A stretch of DNA of 64,000 nt from Evernia prunastri (GCA_003184365.1 NKYR01000130.1:1-64000); one strand, 5' to 3'; shown: positions 34,322-45,869, numbered from the stretch's first letter. Numbers and translations: made by a program. Notes: generated by a model from the sequence alone, not told the origin.

Positions 34322-35400
34322 CTAGTCATCATCTCCGCTTTCCTCTTCAATCGTGGTAGCGCCATCAGTTTCCTCGCTACCTTCTTCGCTCCCCTCTGTG
34401 TGGGTGTCCTGAACATCCACTTCATGGTTTGCCAAGTTTTCCTTGGAAATCTGTCGGAGCAAGTACGGCTCAATGCCCTGAGAATGCGTAGTCTGAGGGA
34501 AGTCAAGGATGGGATTGCAGGCCACGAAGTTGGTGGGAGGCGAGAGATAGGCCGCTCCGTTTAAGAGCCCGTTCCCTCCATGGCTTTCAGTCCATCCATA
34601 TGGGAAGTGCAGCTCCCCGTCTGCTGTGTTTCCGAAAGACCAACTGTGAATTGGAGTTGGATGTGCAGGGTATGGGCTATGGACCTGACTTTTTTGTCAT
34701 CAGCAAGGTCCCCAAGGCGTAAGTTGAGACACTTACTTCGCTGGAAGTTGAGCCATTAAAGCGTGCTCTTGATATTGGTGGCCTTGGCCCCCGAACGATT
34801 CCGGACCGACGTAGCTTTCCCATGTCAAAAGGGCAGCTCGTCTGGTGCCTTTCACTCACCTTGTTGAATAGTTAATAGCCGGCACTTCACGTTGCACTTG
34901 ATCTTGGCCGACGTAGCTTTCCGCTGTCAGCAGAAAAAGGAATCGCGATGTCGGATAATGATGTACCTCATTAGATATCCGCTGATCGGACTGCTGTGCT
35001 GATTTCCTTCCTCTTGAGGCTCAGGCAAGCTTTCGACGTAAGTACATCTTACTCTTCGCTTGAGTGACGACTTACCTCTCGGGGCTTTGGGCCGTCAAGC
35101 CTTTCTGTTGATTTTGTTGATTTGGGCCCTCGGGCAATCTCTGATTAGGAGTCAGCGTGCTTTAGCTCGTCAGGGTCAAGATTTGTATACGCAGGGTGGG
35201 TCGTTTAAAATCTGAGCTGCACACCACTGACGATTATGTAACGCCCAGTAGCTTTTCAAAGCAGAAGCTGTCCGTTGTTTCTCGCCGCATGCAACGGCGC
35301 TGGAGTTATAGTACTCCGTCTTTTTCTCCCAGGCTACCCCGGGATAAAGAGACACCACCATAAAGAGCCGTCGGACCTCTTCAAGCGTATACTCCGGCAT
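34322..35400 (-). CDS. Protein built from short repeated phase-2 exon cassettes, 275 aa
   Basis: Six exons (35400-35191, 35140-35076, 35029-34967, 34916-34860, 34814-34737, 34676-34322) join with every phase correct. The four inner exons are 57-78 bases. Exon 3, exon 4 and exon 5 are symmetric phase-2 cassettes that begin with the same split Ser codon and follow near-identical GGAAAG or CGAAAG acceptors. Exons 4 and 5 both open with YVG and Q-rich text; exons 2 and 3 both open LPE and carry NQ. The first exon (MPEYTLEEVRRLF, ALKSYWALHNRQW) looks helical. The last exon is Pro/Gly/Tyr-rich, then ends with a Glu-rich acidic tail. Function unknown; the middle looks intrinsically disordered. The regular cassettes could allow exon skipping without frame loss. 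Confidence 0.75.
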
Positions 35401-35729
35401 GGTACTGAAGATAGTATCCGTAAAAGAGGGAGGGAATATCGTATCGAGCGAAATGGTAGAAAGGGCTCGGAGTAAATATGGAGGGGAGGCAGGGAACGAA
35501 GGGGGAAAAAGATATGCACGGTCCTCCTGCCCATATCTTTCTAGTTTGGGCACGTCGTAGCGACTAGCGTAAACCTACGGCGCTGAAACCTATCAGGAGT
35601 CTATTCGCCCTTTGAACACCTGTATCAGATTGGTTTCAATCCCTTCTGATGCCCTGTGACTCTCTTCTTATAGCTGGCTCACCACCACCTACTACCAGAA
35701 TTCTTGAAAAAGGTCCCCTTGCTGGCAAT
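35401..35729. promoter_or_regulatory. Divergent intergenic region
   Basis: The starts of the cassette-exon gene (minus) and the coiled-coil gene (plus) are 329 bases apart. CT-rich stretches are present. A shared promoter is likely from layout only. Confidence 0.35.
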
Positions 35730-36376
35730 ATGAACTCAGGCTTGAACGACGAGCAGTGGAACAGGCTGCTAGACAACATGGCCCACAGACAGCCTTCTCC
35801 ACCCGCCCTACATGCAGGTGACACCGGCTATGGGAACTTCAGCGCCGAGAACCTAAATCATACAGCCAATGACGGCTTAGCTCACAGCGCCAACTACGCT
35901 GAACCAAATCTCAGCTCCTTTGCCGCTCCACGTTTTCCCGAAATCCGAGACATCGATGACCACTCACTGGCCGATCTTCGAGCACTTTCCAAGGAGCTTG
36001 AAATTGTAAAGCAGCGGTAAGAGACCCGCCGTGACCTGTGTGTTCCGCGACTGACTGTGAGCACAGTTTGGAAATGAGATCGAAGTAGGTTATACTTCTA
36101 CCGTCCGCGGTCCTAGCTAATGGATCAATGGCTAGACAAGTTGATAGGCTGTTGAAGAATATGCAGAACGTCTTCGCGCACCTCGCCGAGATGGAGCCAT
36201 TTCTGAAAGAAACAAGGACAATGCTTAAGGAGGTGGTTGCAAGAGTGGGGGAGTGGGAACCGACATCACCCACACTCGGGGAGGCTTCTCGCAATGAGAA
36301 TAGCGCAACAGGAAACATCGAAGCTTTCGTAGAAGCGGGTGGGAGGCCAGAGTCTACCTGGATGGGGGCCAATTAA
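35730..36376 (+). CDS. Small coiled-coil protein, 181 aa, with an 18-base microexon
   Basis: Exons 35730-36016, 36067-36084 and 36136-36376; all junctions are phase 2 and total length is a multiple of three. The middle exon is only 18 bases. An upstream ATG at 35649 is in the same frame, but MNSGLNDEQWNRLLDNM reads as the natural start. Residues 75-135 form a heptad helix running through the microexon (LADLRALSKELEIVKQRL, VDRLLKNMQNVFAHL, FLKETRTMLKEVVARV). The rest is polar. Function unknown. It is divergent from the cassette-exon gene; the two could be partners. Confidence 0.7.
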
Positions 36377-37292
36377 AGGGCAAAGCTGTGGACGTGAAAT
36401 CTGCCTTCTCTATGGCTTCTGCGGCTGAGATCTAGCTAAGCTCAAATTCAAAAGTTGCCGAATCCCTGTCACGACGCTTGTGATCGTGGTAGAAGAGTGG
36501 TTGACCAATTGATAAATCCTTTTTCGTGCGGGGTCGAAGTTAGTAGCAAGTCTAGAAGCCTTTGAGCAGGGATGGTTCCACGTAAGAAGTCATCCCATCA
36601 TTCCCGGCTCCGGAATGACTGATGGATAAGGGAGGAGGGTCTTTCATGATTGTTGAGCTCGACTGTTTAAGGCAAGCGCCGCTAAGGGCGGTGGGTAAAC
36701 GAGGGCAGCGCCCGTTTGACATCGATTATGCGAGGTTCTATGCACGTATTAGCCGGTTAATCCCCCCCCCCCCCGGTAGACCGTTCTGGATCTCCAAACT
36801 AGGGGGGGCGAAAATACGTTCTCGTGGGGGGAACGACAGAGTATGCAGTCCCCCGCAACTACGTCTACCCTATGATGTGTGTGTACCGTCTGGCTGAATG
36901 GGCCCCTGGGGCAAGGAGATGTGTAGGATAAGACGACATCCTAGGGGCCGATTTCAGCCTGTGGTACCCCTGGCCCTTGGGGAATGCAGTAGCGCATGAT
37001 GCAATGACCTCCTGTGGAAGCAGGGTATCGTAAGGCTTAAATTTGCCCTAGGGCACGGGAAAAGCGCATGACATGACGACTTCCTAGGGGTGGAGGATGC
37101 CGCACGGGCGCCACGATTCAACCCTAATTTCTGTAGGATTGTCAAGGACTCAAGCGGGTCATTTCGGACAGAAATCTCTCCGATATTTGGAATTGTTTAT
37201 ACTAGGGCCAAACTTTGAGGCGAGATGTCGCATTTCCATTTTACATCGCTAATCCCAGATCGGCTAAAGTCATTATCTGGCTAACAGCGCTC
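36377..37292. other. Gene-free stretch with homopolymer tracts
   Basis: A long cytosine run at about 36762-36775 and guanine runs at 36802-36808 and 36825-36830 stand out. The region also contains the degenerate repeat listed separately. No gene is called; the open frame at 36622-36897 spans the homopolymers and has no motif. Confidence 0.45.
36898..37110. repeat. Three degenerate direct repeats of about 73 bp
   Basis: Three successive blocks start GCCCCTGGGGCAAGG, GCCCTTGGGGAATGC and GCCCTAGGGCACGGG, and each ends in a GA(C/T)(A/T)TCCTAGGGG or GACCTCCTGTGG element roughly 40 bases on. The repeat units are rich in short GC palindromes. It looks like an old tandem array with no coding potential. 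Confidence 0.55.
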
Positions 37293-38083
37293 CTATGCAT
37301 CAGCTTCCAGAAATCCCCCATTCACAAGACATTTCCAACTGCCGCGCTTGGCGAACTTCGTCCTGGAATCTATCATGGATTTCCTCAATCTCTCTCCAGC
37401 AACGGGATTCTGAGTCCTTGATATGTTGCCGGAGAGCCATGAAATCCTGCTGGACTGAACGTACTCATCCTTGAAACAATTCGTGGGTCTTGGTGACCGT
37501 CGAGTCCCGGGGGTTTGAGATAATAGATCTTGTCTTCGTAAGCTAGAGCTCACGCGTGCTTTAGATCAAAGGCATACCTTTATCAGACCGTTCAACCCTC
37601 TTGGCTGACTTCACCTTTTGCGCGGCTGCCCTACGCGTCCGAGATCCAAGACGTGTTGCGATAACGTCCTTCAACAATAGCGACTGTGACACACTCGGAT
37701 CCATCCGGGAAACACTGGGTTTCTCAATGACAACCGATAGAGAAAGAGCCTGATTTGCGCGAGGCTGGAGGTTGTGAGATAGTGGGAGCGACGGAGGTTC
37801 ATCGATGGGTTTGACTTCACGAGGAGAATGGATATTTTTGATCCCCGAACTACCGAGTCTCCCTTCTGCCTTTTCACCCATCCACCCTATCATTCGATAG
37901 ATCCGAGACGCGCTGGCGATTGATCACGGTATAATGGGATGCATGTAGGTCCGACAACCTTTTACCCACCCTCCACGTTACCGCATCCCAAAGAGTTGTG
38001 GCCTTTTCATCCGATCCTGCAGAAAGATCTTTCAACACCTCGAGTGTGATCCTTAACATCTTACCCCCCTCAACGCCGAGCAT
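37293..38083 (-). CDS. Hypothetical basic protein, 220 aa, three exons
   Basis: Exons 38083-37966, 37886-37578 and 37528-37293 join in phase 1 both times, and the total is a multiple of three. Exon 1 encodes a hydrophobic/amphipathic helix (MLRITLEVLKDLSAG, KATTLWDAVTWRVG). Exon 2 is polar with a basic block (LGSRTRRAAAQKVKSAKR) that could be a nuclear signal. Exon 3 is Ser/Arg-rich. Intron donors are GTAAAA and GTATGC. No family is recognised. Confidence 0.6.
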
Positions 38084-38229
38084 ACTGTAACTTCAAGACC
38101 TTGACATCATCGCACGCTGGGCTAGAGCAATGGCCGAACAGGATAAGATACCCTCGCCATTGTTACGTAAAAGGAAGTCTCTTATCGTGGACATGGATCT
38201 CCAAATGATGGTCCATGCTATACTAAAGA

Positions 38230-38550
38230 TCATCTGCGTCTAGAAATCCCACGTAGAATACTGGCGCCGTGAAGGCAGTCTGGGTCTTCTTCTTCTTCCC
38301 CTCTCAGCCCCGACTGTCCCCGTGCAAATTGTTCGTCTATATGTGATGCGAGCAGTAAGTACCGACTTTCCACGCCGAGGGGGCGAGGTGAAAGGGTCAC
38401 ACCTGATCTACCGAGTCGAGACTTGGTATGTTCCGGTAAATTTAGGGTACTGATCTGTTCCCATGCACCGAAGTGGCGAGAGTTATTGCGTTTGAACGCC
38501 GATCTGAAGCGGGTATGGTGAAGGTGGGTATATGTGGGATATGACGGCAT
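38230..38550 (-). CDS. Possible small basic protein
   Basis: A 106-codon open frame beginning MPSYPTYTHLHHTRF, rich in Arg, with an acidic EEEEDPD patch near the end. A 75-base GTAGAT...CATATAG segment inside could be an in-frame intron, so length is uncertain. No motif or homology is recognised; it could be chance. Confidence 0.3.
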   Translation of the reverse strand: MPSYPTYTHLHHTRFRSAFKRNNSRHFGAWEQISTLNLPEHTKSRLGRSGVTLSPRPLGVESRYLLLASHIDEQFARGQSGLRGEEEEDPDCLHGASILRGISRRR

Positions 38551-38649
38551 AAGAGTTGCAGAAAACAGGATGAAGCGGCGGCGGGGAGTATATAGACCCC
38601 CCAGGTCGCCTTACCTTCCATAAAGTTTTGCTGCAATAGTCTATCTCGG

Positions 38650-40221
38650 CAAGGATCAAACCCCTCAGAGCTTCATCCGCGGAAGGTCAGGCACGAGGAT
38701 CCCACGAAAGCATGGCCCTTAATGTAGAGGGGATACTCGTCTCGCATCGCGTTAGAAGTTGCAGGACAGTTCGGTGATCTAAACGAAGAGACCTTCCACT
38801 GATCCAATTAGCTGGGTACCAGCACTGTAGCAGCGTATACGCAAGTAGTCAAATGTCGAATTTTTGGTCATCTTTTAAATTTTTGCCTTTCTGGATTTCG
38901 GCAGGGAGCCACTTCCATCCCGCTATCTCCTCAACGGTACTAGTCCTCGCTTGGTGCGCTTTACCAAAATCGCAGATGCCGGCGTACTTTGGCTCATGGG
39001 GAAAATACAAAACGTTCATAGGAGTTATATCACGATGCATCCAGCCACGGCTATGGAGCGCGGTAATACCTGATAGGAGCTGCTTGAATAGTACCGTTCG
39101 AAGAGCCCAGTCCGCCTCCGATTCCCCGTGCCATGAATACTGCTGAAAAGGGACACCTTTAACGAAGAACAGAAATACTTCCAATGAATAGAAGCCTGTT
39201 AAAGTAATCTCGGCTTGCGAATTGCACCAACCGTGGAATTTCACGATACCCGGACAGTCGCCAAGTGCCTCATTGACTATGATCTCGTTCTTGACAACTT
39301 GTACATCCAGAGCCGATTTGATGACTAGCTTCTTAACGGCTCTGGGATTTCCGGGTTGCGGGTGAAACCCTGCCAGCACAATCCCAAACGTGCCGCTTCC
39401 CAAGCCTTGTCTGAATACAGCCCAAGGGGTGTAGGTGTCGGACTCGAAGGAAATAGCTGGTATGAGTGTATCGGGGATCGGCGCCTCACGTGCCATCAAC
39501 CATGTATTCCTCTCCTCAAGATAGAGCTGTTCCTTTGCCGACGTAGTAATACAGAATTGAATGTCGTAGTGCATACCTCCCACAAGGAAAGACGTTCGAG
39601 GACGGTGCTAACACTGCATTGAACCATGCTTCATGAGCTCGTCCTTGAGGACCACGGGCTTGTGATGACATTGTTCAAAGCCGTTGGGACTGTTGGTCGA
39701 AGCAATTGGATCGAGCTCGTTGATATGATGACCCTCGCCGGCGTGGAGAATCCAGGCTCCGGATGCCATATTCATTCTCAAGAAAGCATGGGCGCTGGCA
39801 AGGTGTTTTCGATGTCTTGAATCCGGTGCGGCAAGTTGGATGTCAACATTCCGGCTGCGAATGTTTTCGCCCACCCTCTTCCCGAGGACCCATTTAACCC
39901 CCTTGCTCAGAGGGGTACAGTCAAATTGAGGCGGAAAAACCCACGGTAGATGGACACTTCGTTATCGCTTGAAGACTCGGAATCGAACCCCTGAGTGTTG
40001 GAGATGAGATCCTTATCGGTCACAACGATGAACCGCGCATGGTGCTCTTCCAGGTCGCCGTTTCGTTTTTTCACAGCCAACTCATGAAAGGCAACGGCAG
40101 CAGGCCCTCCTTTTGGTGTGATCCTCTAGATGTCGTTCTCCCAAGCTCTTTGAAGAATGATGGCAGAGTCGGGAACTCGATTATTTGATCCACTAACTTT
40201 TTCAATGTTGGATTCATTCAT
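38650..40221 (-). pseudogene. FHA-protein kinase pseudogene (four stops, one frameshift)
   Basis: The minus strand reads as a coherent FHA-kinase with lesions. From ATG 40221: SAIILQRAWENDI then TAG, then FHELAVKKRNGDLEEHH and VSIYRGFFRLNLTVP, then a one-base shift near 39905. After it come KWVLGKR and SAHAFLRMN (FHA core), TAG at 39610-39608, then the kinase: GLGSGTFGIVLA, RAVKKLV, HRDITPMNVLY, CDFGKAHQ. A TGA at 38851-38849 replaces the Trp of the DIW motif in subdomain IX, and a second TGA replaces an Arg in the DPRARPS motif near 38690, after which SADEAL ends the domain. At least three stops fit C:G to T:A changes. The gene cannot make an active kinase without read-through. Confidence 0.8.
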
Positions 40222-42009
40222 CGCGAGCTTCTAACACGCACGCTGGTCTGACGACAGAGGGAGAGGTACGCCATATACTCTAGGGATCCCGGAACTAGGA
40301 AACCCGGAAGAATATATCGCCGAACGCCGAAGATGACTTGAAGGATTTCACGGACAGTGTACCTTTTGCTGGCAGTCATGGATCATCCCAATTACCATCG
40401 CTGTCGCGCGGCCTTCTTGGATACGTCTGACGACTGACAGTATGTTTCGTCTTCAGACGAGGGTGCTGGATGAAGATGGTGATGATGAACTCCTCACACC
40501 GGTCTCCATGACCCACCACTCCAATCTTGACCCCTCACACGCTTCTTCCGCGCTCCTCAACTCGTCCTGGATAGGAGGTGATAGGAAAGACTCCGCCGCA
40601 AATGTTCGGCAGAGAAGGTGTTCAAGGTCGCTGCGTCGTCCTATCACTCGCTCTTATGGAGCAGACTGCGTATCACTGGACTATCGACGCAAAGGCTTTT
40701 TTATTTATCGACCAGCTACCAAGAACATCTCTATGACTTTTCAGAGATACCTGGGTCATTACGTTCGTCCATCCGTCATCCTGAACAACCAGGTACTTAC
40801 TTCTCTAGGATATTGAGCGAGTAACCAGAAGCCGCCGAGCATGAATCGCAGTCTACTGTCAATGAGACCCTCGATATCGTCTTAGCAACACCAATACTAC
40901 TCCTACAGGAGGGCCAGAGAGCGGGAAAACATGCAAGAGTACTGAAAGACACTGGAAGACACTGGAAGACACTGGAAGATAGCCGGCAAGTGTATTACTA
41001 TTGGAGCTATACTCGAATGAAAAGATTTCAAGGAAGACTTTATTCTTCCGACGAACTTATACGAAACGATGTTTGATTAAGTTCCTCGAAGTCAGCTGTT
41101 ACGCAGATCGAGTTTGAGGAGCTATCGCAACAGTGAGCTCTGTCGCTGGTTGAAGAACTAGAGGCCAGATACGGCGCGTTCGGTTTGGTTCGGTTTGTGT
41201 CTCATACTGGCCTAAAGGTGGTTCGCGGGTAGCTTGTAATGGTCAGCGCTCGCAACCCGATTGGAAGACTTTTTCTACCTTGCGAGATTTGGAGAATAAC
41301 GACGGCGTTTATCGATACTTCGGATCTGGCCGACGGAATGGTATCATGAACCGAATGCCTCTGTGTACTAGCTGCAGAACCCACGCCGAGTGGGAGAAAG
41401 GGAGCTGGGATGGTGGTCTCCGAGCCACTTTGCGTGCAGCTGTTGAAAGAAGAGATAAGACTTTGAGGGTCTGCGGATAGGGAGACGTTCTGTATGGGCG
41501 CGGGGTCCGAGTGGCCTTGATCTACCATGTTTTCCAATGACACTTGAACTGCATATACAGTAACGACTCTGTTATAACGTAAGCGTGGGAATCTATATGT
41601 TCCTGAGAACCATACCGCATAAGAAATACTGTAAACGGAGAAATATTCATGACTGATCTGGATATCTAGCTTTGGCTATGTCAAGTCGAACTAAAATGCC
41701 GTTTGCGTGCGAGGATACTGGGGAATGCCTTTGGTCTTGTCCCGTGATAAGATCCGTTTTTGACTCCTCTCAACCCCTTAGGCCCTTTTGGGCTATAGGG
41801 CTGAGGTCTTCTGACCTGTAGTTGGATTTTATCGGATCTAACACACATCGTGTCCGGGAACGTACATCTGTCGAAGGGGGCTGCTACCCCTTTCCTTCCG
41901 TAGCAGAATCACGGACTTAGAAACTACTCGAGATGCAAGTCTTTGAGTATCAGCCTTCAAATTTCGACTTAGGTCCTGCCATTGTCTAACTACATAAAGA
42001 TATTCAACG
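40222..42009. other. Long stretch without a confident gene
   Basis: Open frames at 40442-40816 (plus) and 41202-41543 (minus) have no motif or splice support. At 40940-40980 the decamer-like ACTGGAAGAC is repeated three times in tandem. GAGTATCAGCCTT (41946-41958) is repeated in inverted orientation at 42012-42024, just past the ferric reductase stop, and could form a 3'-end hairpin. A short inverted repeat GGCCCTTTTGGGCT lies near 41780. Confidence 0.4.
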
Positions 42010-43758
42010 TCAAGGCTGATACTCCAATTCCAAAAACCGAACATTATGGTCCACATGAGCCTGCACCAGCGTTCGAATCTCGTCCCGAAGACCAGCTTGA
42101 GTGGAGACTGTTGCAGTCAGCGGAAATACTTTCAGTGAGCGTAGAACCCATACCTGCGACGAGAATGGTACCAGTCTCCCTTCCCGTCCCTGCGATCATC
42201 TTGCCATCGGAGTACCTCTCATAGTCGCTCCGAATTTCACGCATGAGGATGTCACGCGGATCAAAGTAGCCATCGAGGTGAAAGACACGCCCGTGCTCCC
42301 CTTCAAATTGACGCCCAATCATCTTTTGCTCGTACCAAATAGATATCTTCAGTATCTAATAAACTAAGTACAGTATGAACAAATGTCTGGGAAATACATA
42401 CCCATTTGAACTCGTCCATGGCAAGCGCGATATCGATCAGATCCTTTGCGGCAAGTTCATCACCTAAAGACTCCGTCAGCATTCGTCTTCCTGCCGGTCA
42501 ACTCGCAGACCTTCTCCCTTAAGCTGCCACACTACATGGATTCTCCGTGTCACGACCTCGCATCTCTCATATCCCTCCAGGAGCTCTTTCAGGTGAGGTA
42601 GTATCGCAGCGATTCCGAATCCAGTCGCTATCAGGAGCACGGTTCCATACTCTTTCATGGACGTAGGTGATCCGTGCGGTCCGCTGTAGAGCATGAAATG
42701 CTTTGTCGCCTCTGACGACCTCCTGGCGTAGCGAAGTAGCCGATGTGTGAACCCATCTCGAGGCTCAATGAGCAGCTGGACGTTGATCAACTTCGGCTTC
42801 CTCGACGTATCCACCGCCCAGGATACTATCATAAACGGATGGCTCTCCAGCAGAGCACGGTAGCCGACACTCGGAAGCCAAATATTGATATACTGGCCAG
42901 CTTGGATGTTCCAGGACCTTCGAACTTGAATCCGGATCCTGATAGCATCATGGACAACGTCAATCTTGGCTCGAGAACAGCCGTGATGGAAAGTGAAGTT
43001 CCGATAGAGTATCCACAAGATTTCGAAGAGGACGACCGCGATAAAGATTCCTGATGAAACATATATGCACAAGCCCGGAAAAGCCAATTTGTCGGTGACA
43101 TGCCGCCATATCATGTAAGCACAGACCGCCGCGCAAGCTTGGTGGGCTCGCAAGAACAGCTCGTAGGACGGTCGACGGATACACTGCGCGAAGGAGAAGA
43201 ACAGCAGGCCCAACGAAGAGACGCTCTGATTCCTCTGAGTATCGCTCGACGCGAAGGGAGGATGAGACTTACAATTAGTGCGTACAGACGAGGAAGCCAT
43301 GCGAGTGTGTTCCACTGCCCGCCGAATACGCTGAATATCGCGTGAGCAGCACTTAGTGAAACCGACATGACAGCCGCAGATCCATGGACGGTATGCAAAT
43401 TGTTCAAAGAGATTCCCAAGAGTTTAGCTAAGAAGTCGAGGTGCGGTCCGAAGAACAAAGGCATCAGGTTGATCAACGAAAGGATGCCAGTGCGTTTGCC
43501 AGCCTCCATGATCGAGTGTGTTCGGTAGGCACTGCAGAAGACGTTGATGAGAAGGTAGACAGTGCGGAGGATGAAACCTCTGTAGGACCATGGTCCAAGT
43601 AGACGATGGCGTCGCAGAAAGAATGGGTATACAATGTGCCCCAGAATCCAGACACTGTACGTCTGCAATAATGTCCACACATGAATGCAGAAGTTAATTG
43701 TGGTCAAGATGGCAAACAGGCTTCCGGCCACGACTGCGTAGATCCGAGTCACGTCCAT
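42010..43758 (-). CDS. Ferric reductase-like transmembrane oxidoreductase, 520 aa
   Basis: Five exons (43758-43273, 43225-42511, 42463-42402, 42355-42154, 42107-42010) join in phase, and the total is a multiple of three. The N-terminal half has several membrane helices and both heme His pairs with 13 residues between: VHG...AAH in one helix and AHQ...WRH in the next. The C-terminal half has the FAD site (HPFMIVSWAV) and an NADPH-binding part (LYSGPHGSP, LLIATGFGIAAILPHL), ending in LELEYQP, typical of the fungal ferric/cupric reductase (FRE) group. These enzymes reduce ferric iron at the plasma membrane. It is shorter than many FREs (about 600-700 aa) because the N-terminal extracellular part is short. 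It faces the MADS-like gene, 230 bases away. Confidence 0.88.
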
Positions 43759-43988
43759 GGCTAGGGGAGGTTTCAAAGGATGGTTGATTATTTGGGCAAG
43801 GATAAAACAAGAGGAGGTAAGGTTTCATCCGCGGAGAACGATATCTAGTGGGGATACTGTTGTTGTGCCAGAAATGGCGCACCGAAATCCTAGAACGGCT
43901 CACCCTCACCAGTGTTTCATGTGCCTGGACTCATTACAAAACAGTCCGGAGCTCGCGAAGAAGGAGCAAATTTGGACCATGAGAAGCC
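43759..43988. promoter_or_regulatory. Divergent promoter region between reductase and MADS-like gene
   Basis: 230 bases separate the two start codons. GATA motifs of the type bound by fungal iron-responsive GATA factors occur (for example GGATAA at 43800 and AGATCC/GATATC nearby), but single copies are expected by chance. Confidence 0.35.
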
Positions 43989-44829
43989 ATGGCAGCTTCC
44001 AACTGCACGAAACCGGCATCATGGCCAGGCCGGAGAGAAACAGTTATGTTCAATAAAAGACGCCGCAGCTTGTTTAAGAAAGCCCACGAGCTCTCGGTGA
44101 AGACGAGTACGGAGCTGTATATCGTACTGCACAGAGGAGGGCGGTACTTCACCTACACTTCCACAGACCGGCAAGGGTGGCCACCCAACGAAAACGAAGT
44201 GGTTCGAACTGTCCCGTGGAGAATAAGTTCATGCACTGAGCATCAAGTTCTAGGAAAGGAATTACCCACTCACGGATCGCCAAACTCCCTCGGATTTCCA
44301 TGCCGTTCGTTCGTCAAGACGCAATACACGACAGCAGCCAAAGTCTCAGACTACTGGTCCCAAAGCCTCAGGGCATGGAAGCAATTCCGAGAGACATCAG
44401 GAACCGATCTCCAGAGCTTCTGTCTCCTCACCTTTCAGTCTATCAATAGATCAGAGTACCGGCCTCGACCTCGACACAACAGCATCTCTTCGTTTCGTGA
44501 GTGACAGTAATATTGATATCAGAAGCATGGCAGGTAAGGAGCTCGTTAACGATGGAACGGGCGATGGCCTCGAGCGCTCGAGCTGGTCCGGTGCTGTCAA
44601 TGATGACTTTCAGCTCTTCGAACCGCAAGATTCTTTCATGAGCATTGGGCGAGAAGGTCTTGATCCCGCTGTTGAAAGTTCAAGAAGGGCTCCTGGCTTA
44701 CAGGACTATACGGGCGATACACAAAAGAAAAACCGCTTGGACAAGTCGTCAGCTTCAGGACGGCGGAAATTTGTTATCCCCAACGTTCCAGATTTCGGAA
44801 AACTTCTAGATCGATGTACGAGTACATAA
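43989..44829 (+). CDS. MADS-box-like protein (SRF-type), about 267 aa
   Basis: The N-terminus reads RRETVMFNKRRRSLFKKA then HELSVKTSTELYIVLHRGGR and YFTYTST, matching the basic DNA-binding helix and the beta strands of the MADS/SRF fold (KRR...L.KKA.ELS). Exon 1 is 43989-44496; a second exon 44534-44829 joins in phase 1 if a very short 37-nt GTGAGT...GGCAG intron is accepted. Without it the protein ends at 44504 after 171 aa. The rest is polar. Fungal genomes carry small MADS-like proteins besides Mcm1 and Rlm1; their targets are unknown. Pairing with the ferric reductase suggests possible co-regulation. Confidence 0.65.
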
Positions 44830-45287
44830 CCATTATCGTTAGAGCCTTTCAATAATCTTGAAACATGCCAACGGATCCCACCCTCCGACCCGCCCACGCC
44901 CAAGTCGAATAAGGCTAGACGCGAAGTTTCCCCGTCCGATTGGAAGCGGCACTGTCGAAAGGTTTCAGCTACACGTAGTTTGACATTTGCGGCGACGAAA
45001 GATTTCTAAGAATCAGGGGACCGTCGTGTCTAGCGCCCTTGAGGTTGATCACGTCAGAACTTTGCTTAGTGTTAGATGATCACGAGTGTCTCAAATAGAT
45101 GTATTAAAGGTCTCATAGGCACCTAAGAGAAGTGGAATAATCTGCTTCCATATCATAACTCAAAGTCGAAACACAAAGATATGGGCGATAGACCCCAACG
45201 TGCGTCGAAGGTAGATTTGACGGAAACCCTTCCCGTGGTACTGGCTAATGACTCGACCAGCAACCGCGTGCATCAAGCTACAGAATC
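44830..45287. other. Intergenic, no gene seen
   Basis: Between two plus-strand genes. ATG 45181 starts an open ten-codon stretch ending at a GTAGAT donor-like site, but it cannot be joined in frame to the next gene with the nearest acceptor. Confidence 0.4.
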
Positions 45288-45869
45288 ATGAATCCTTGTC
45301 CCCCCGGTGCACTCTGCCATGCAAAGGCTGAGACTATCAAGCAGCAGCTCCGAGAGACCACTGCGCAACGTGATGCGTCTCACCAGGCCTTGTACCAGCT
45401 GAATCAGAAGTACGAGAAATTGAGCCAGCAAAACCTCGACCTTAGCCAAGAGTATAACGCCACCGCTGAACACCGTCGCAGAGGGGATGCCGCATACCGG
45501 GAGCTGGAGAAAGCTTTCAAGCAAGTACAAGCTAATCTCGGCGGAGCTGTCCAAGACTGTCAAAGTATGCAAGTCCGTCTCGAGCAGCAGAGGATGTCCG
45601 TTCAACAAGCGGACGCGCGACTGGACCACATCCTCTCCACTACGACGATGCTCGGTCAATCACTGTACTTCTTGACCATCGATAAGTCCGATCTTCCTGA
45701 CGATCAGAAGCGGCAGCAGAAGAAGCTTGATTACGCAGACGTCAAACTTGAACGAGATCTGCTTCGCGTCGAGCGAGATGAGTTGCAGAAGGCATTGGAG
45801 AATGAACGGGAGTGGCATGCTTCACGGGGCTTCGGACCGATGCAACTGAAAGGGGGTGGGATTCACTGA
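45288..45869 (+). CDS. Coiled-coil protein, 193 aa
   Basis: A single exon beginning MNPCPPGALCHAKAE. Residues ~15-125 are heptad coiled coil rich in Gln and Glu (ETIKQQLRETTAQRD, YEKLSQQNLDLSQEY), and ~145-180 form a second helix (KLERDLLRVERDELQKALE). A Gly/Lys tail ends GGGIH. It resembles in style, not in sequence, the coiled-coil gene at 33180-33973. Function unknown. Its 3' end is 152 bases from the convergent secreted-protein gene. Confidence 0.65.
   Translation: MNPCPPGALCHAKAETIKQQLRETTAQRDASHQALYQLNQKYEKLSQQNLDLSQEYNATAEHRRRGDAAYRELEKAFKQVQANLGGAVQDCQSMQVRLEQQRMSVQQADARLDHILSTTTMLGQSLYFLTIDKSDLPDDQKRQQKKLDYADVKLERDLLRVERDELQKALENEREWHASRGFGPMQLKGGGIH

Noticed and set aside
39950..40010. 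tRNA-like T-arm (GGTTCGATTCC on the minus strand)
   Set aside because: No matching D-arm, anticodon arm or acceptor stem nearby; the bases belong to the FHA-kinase pseudogene.
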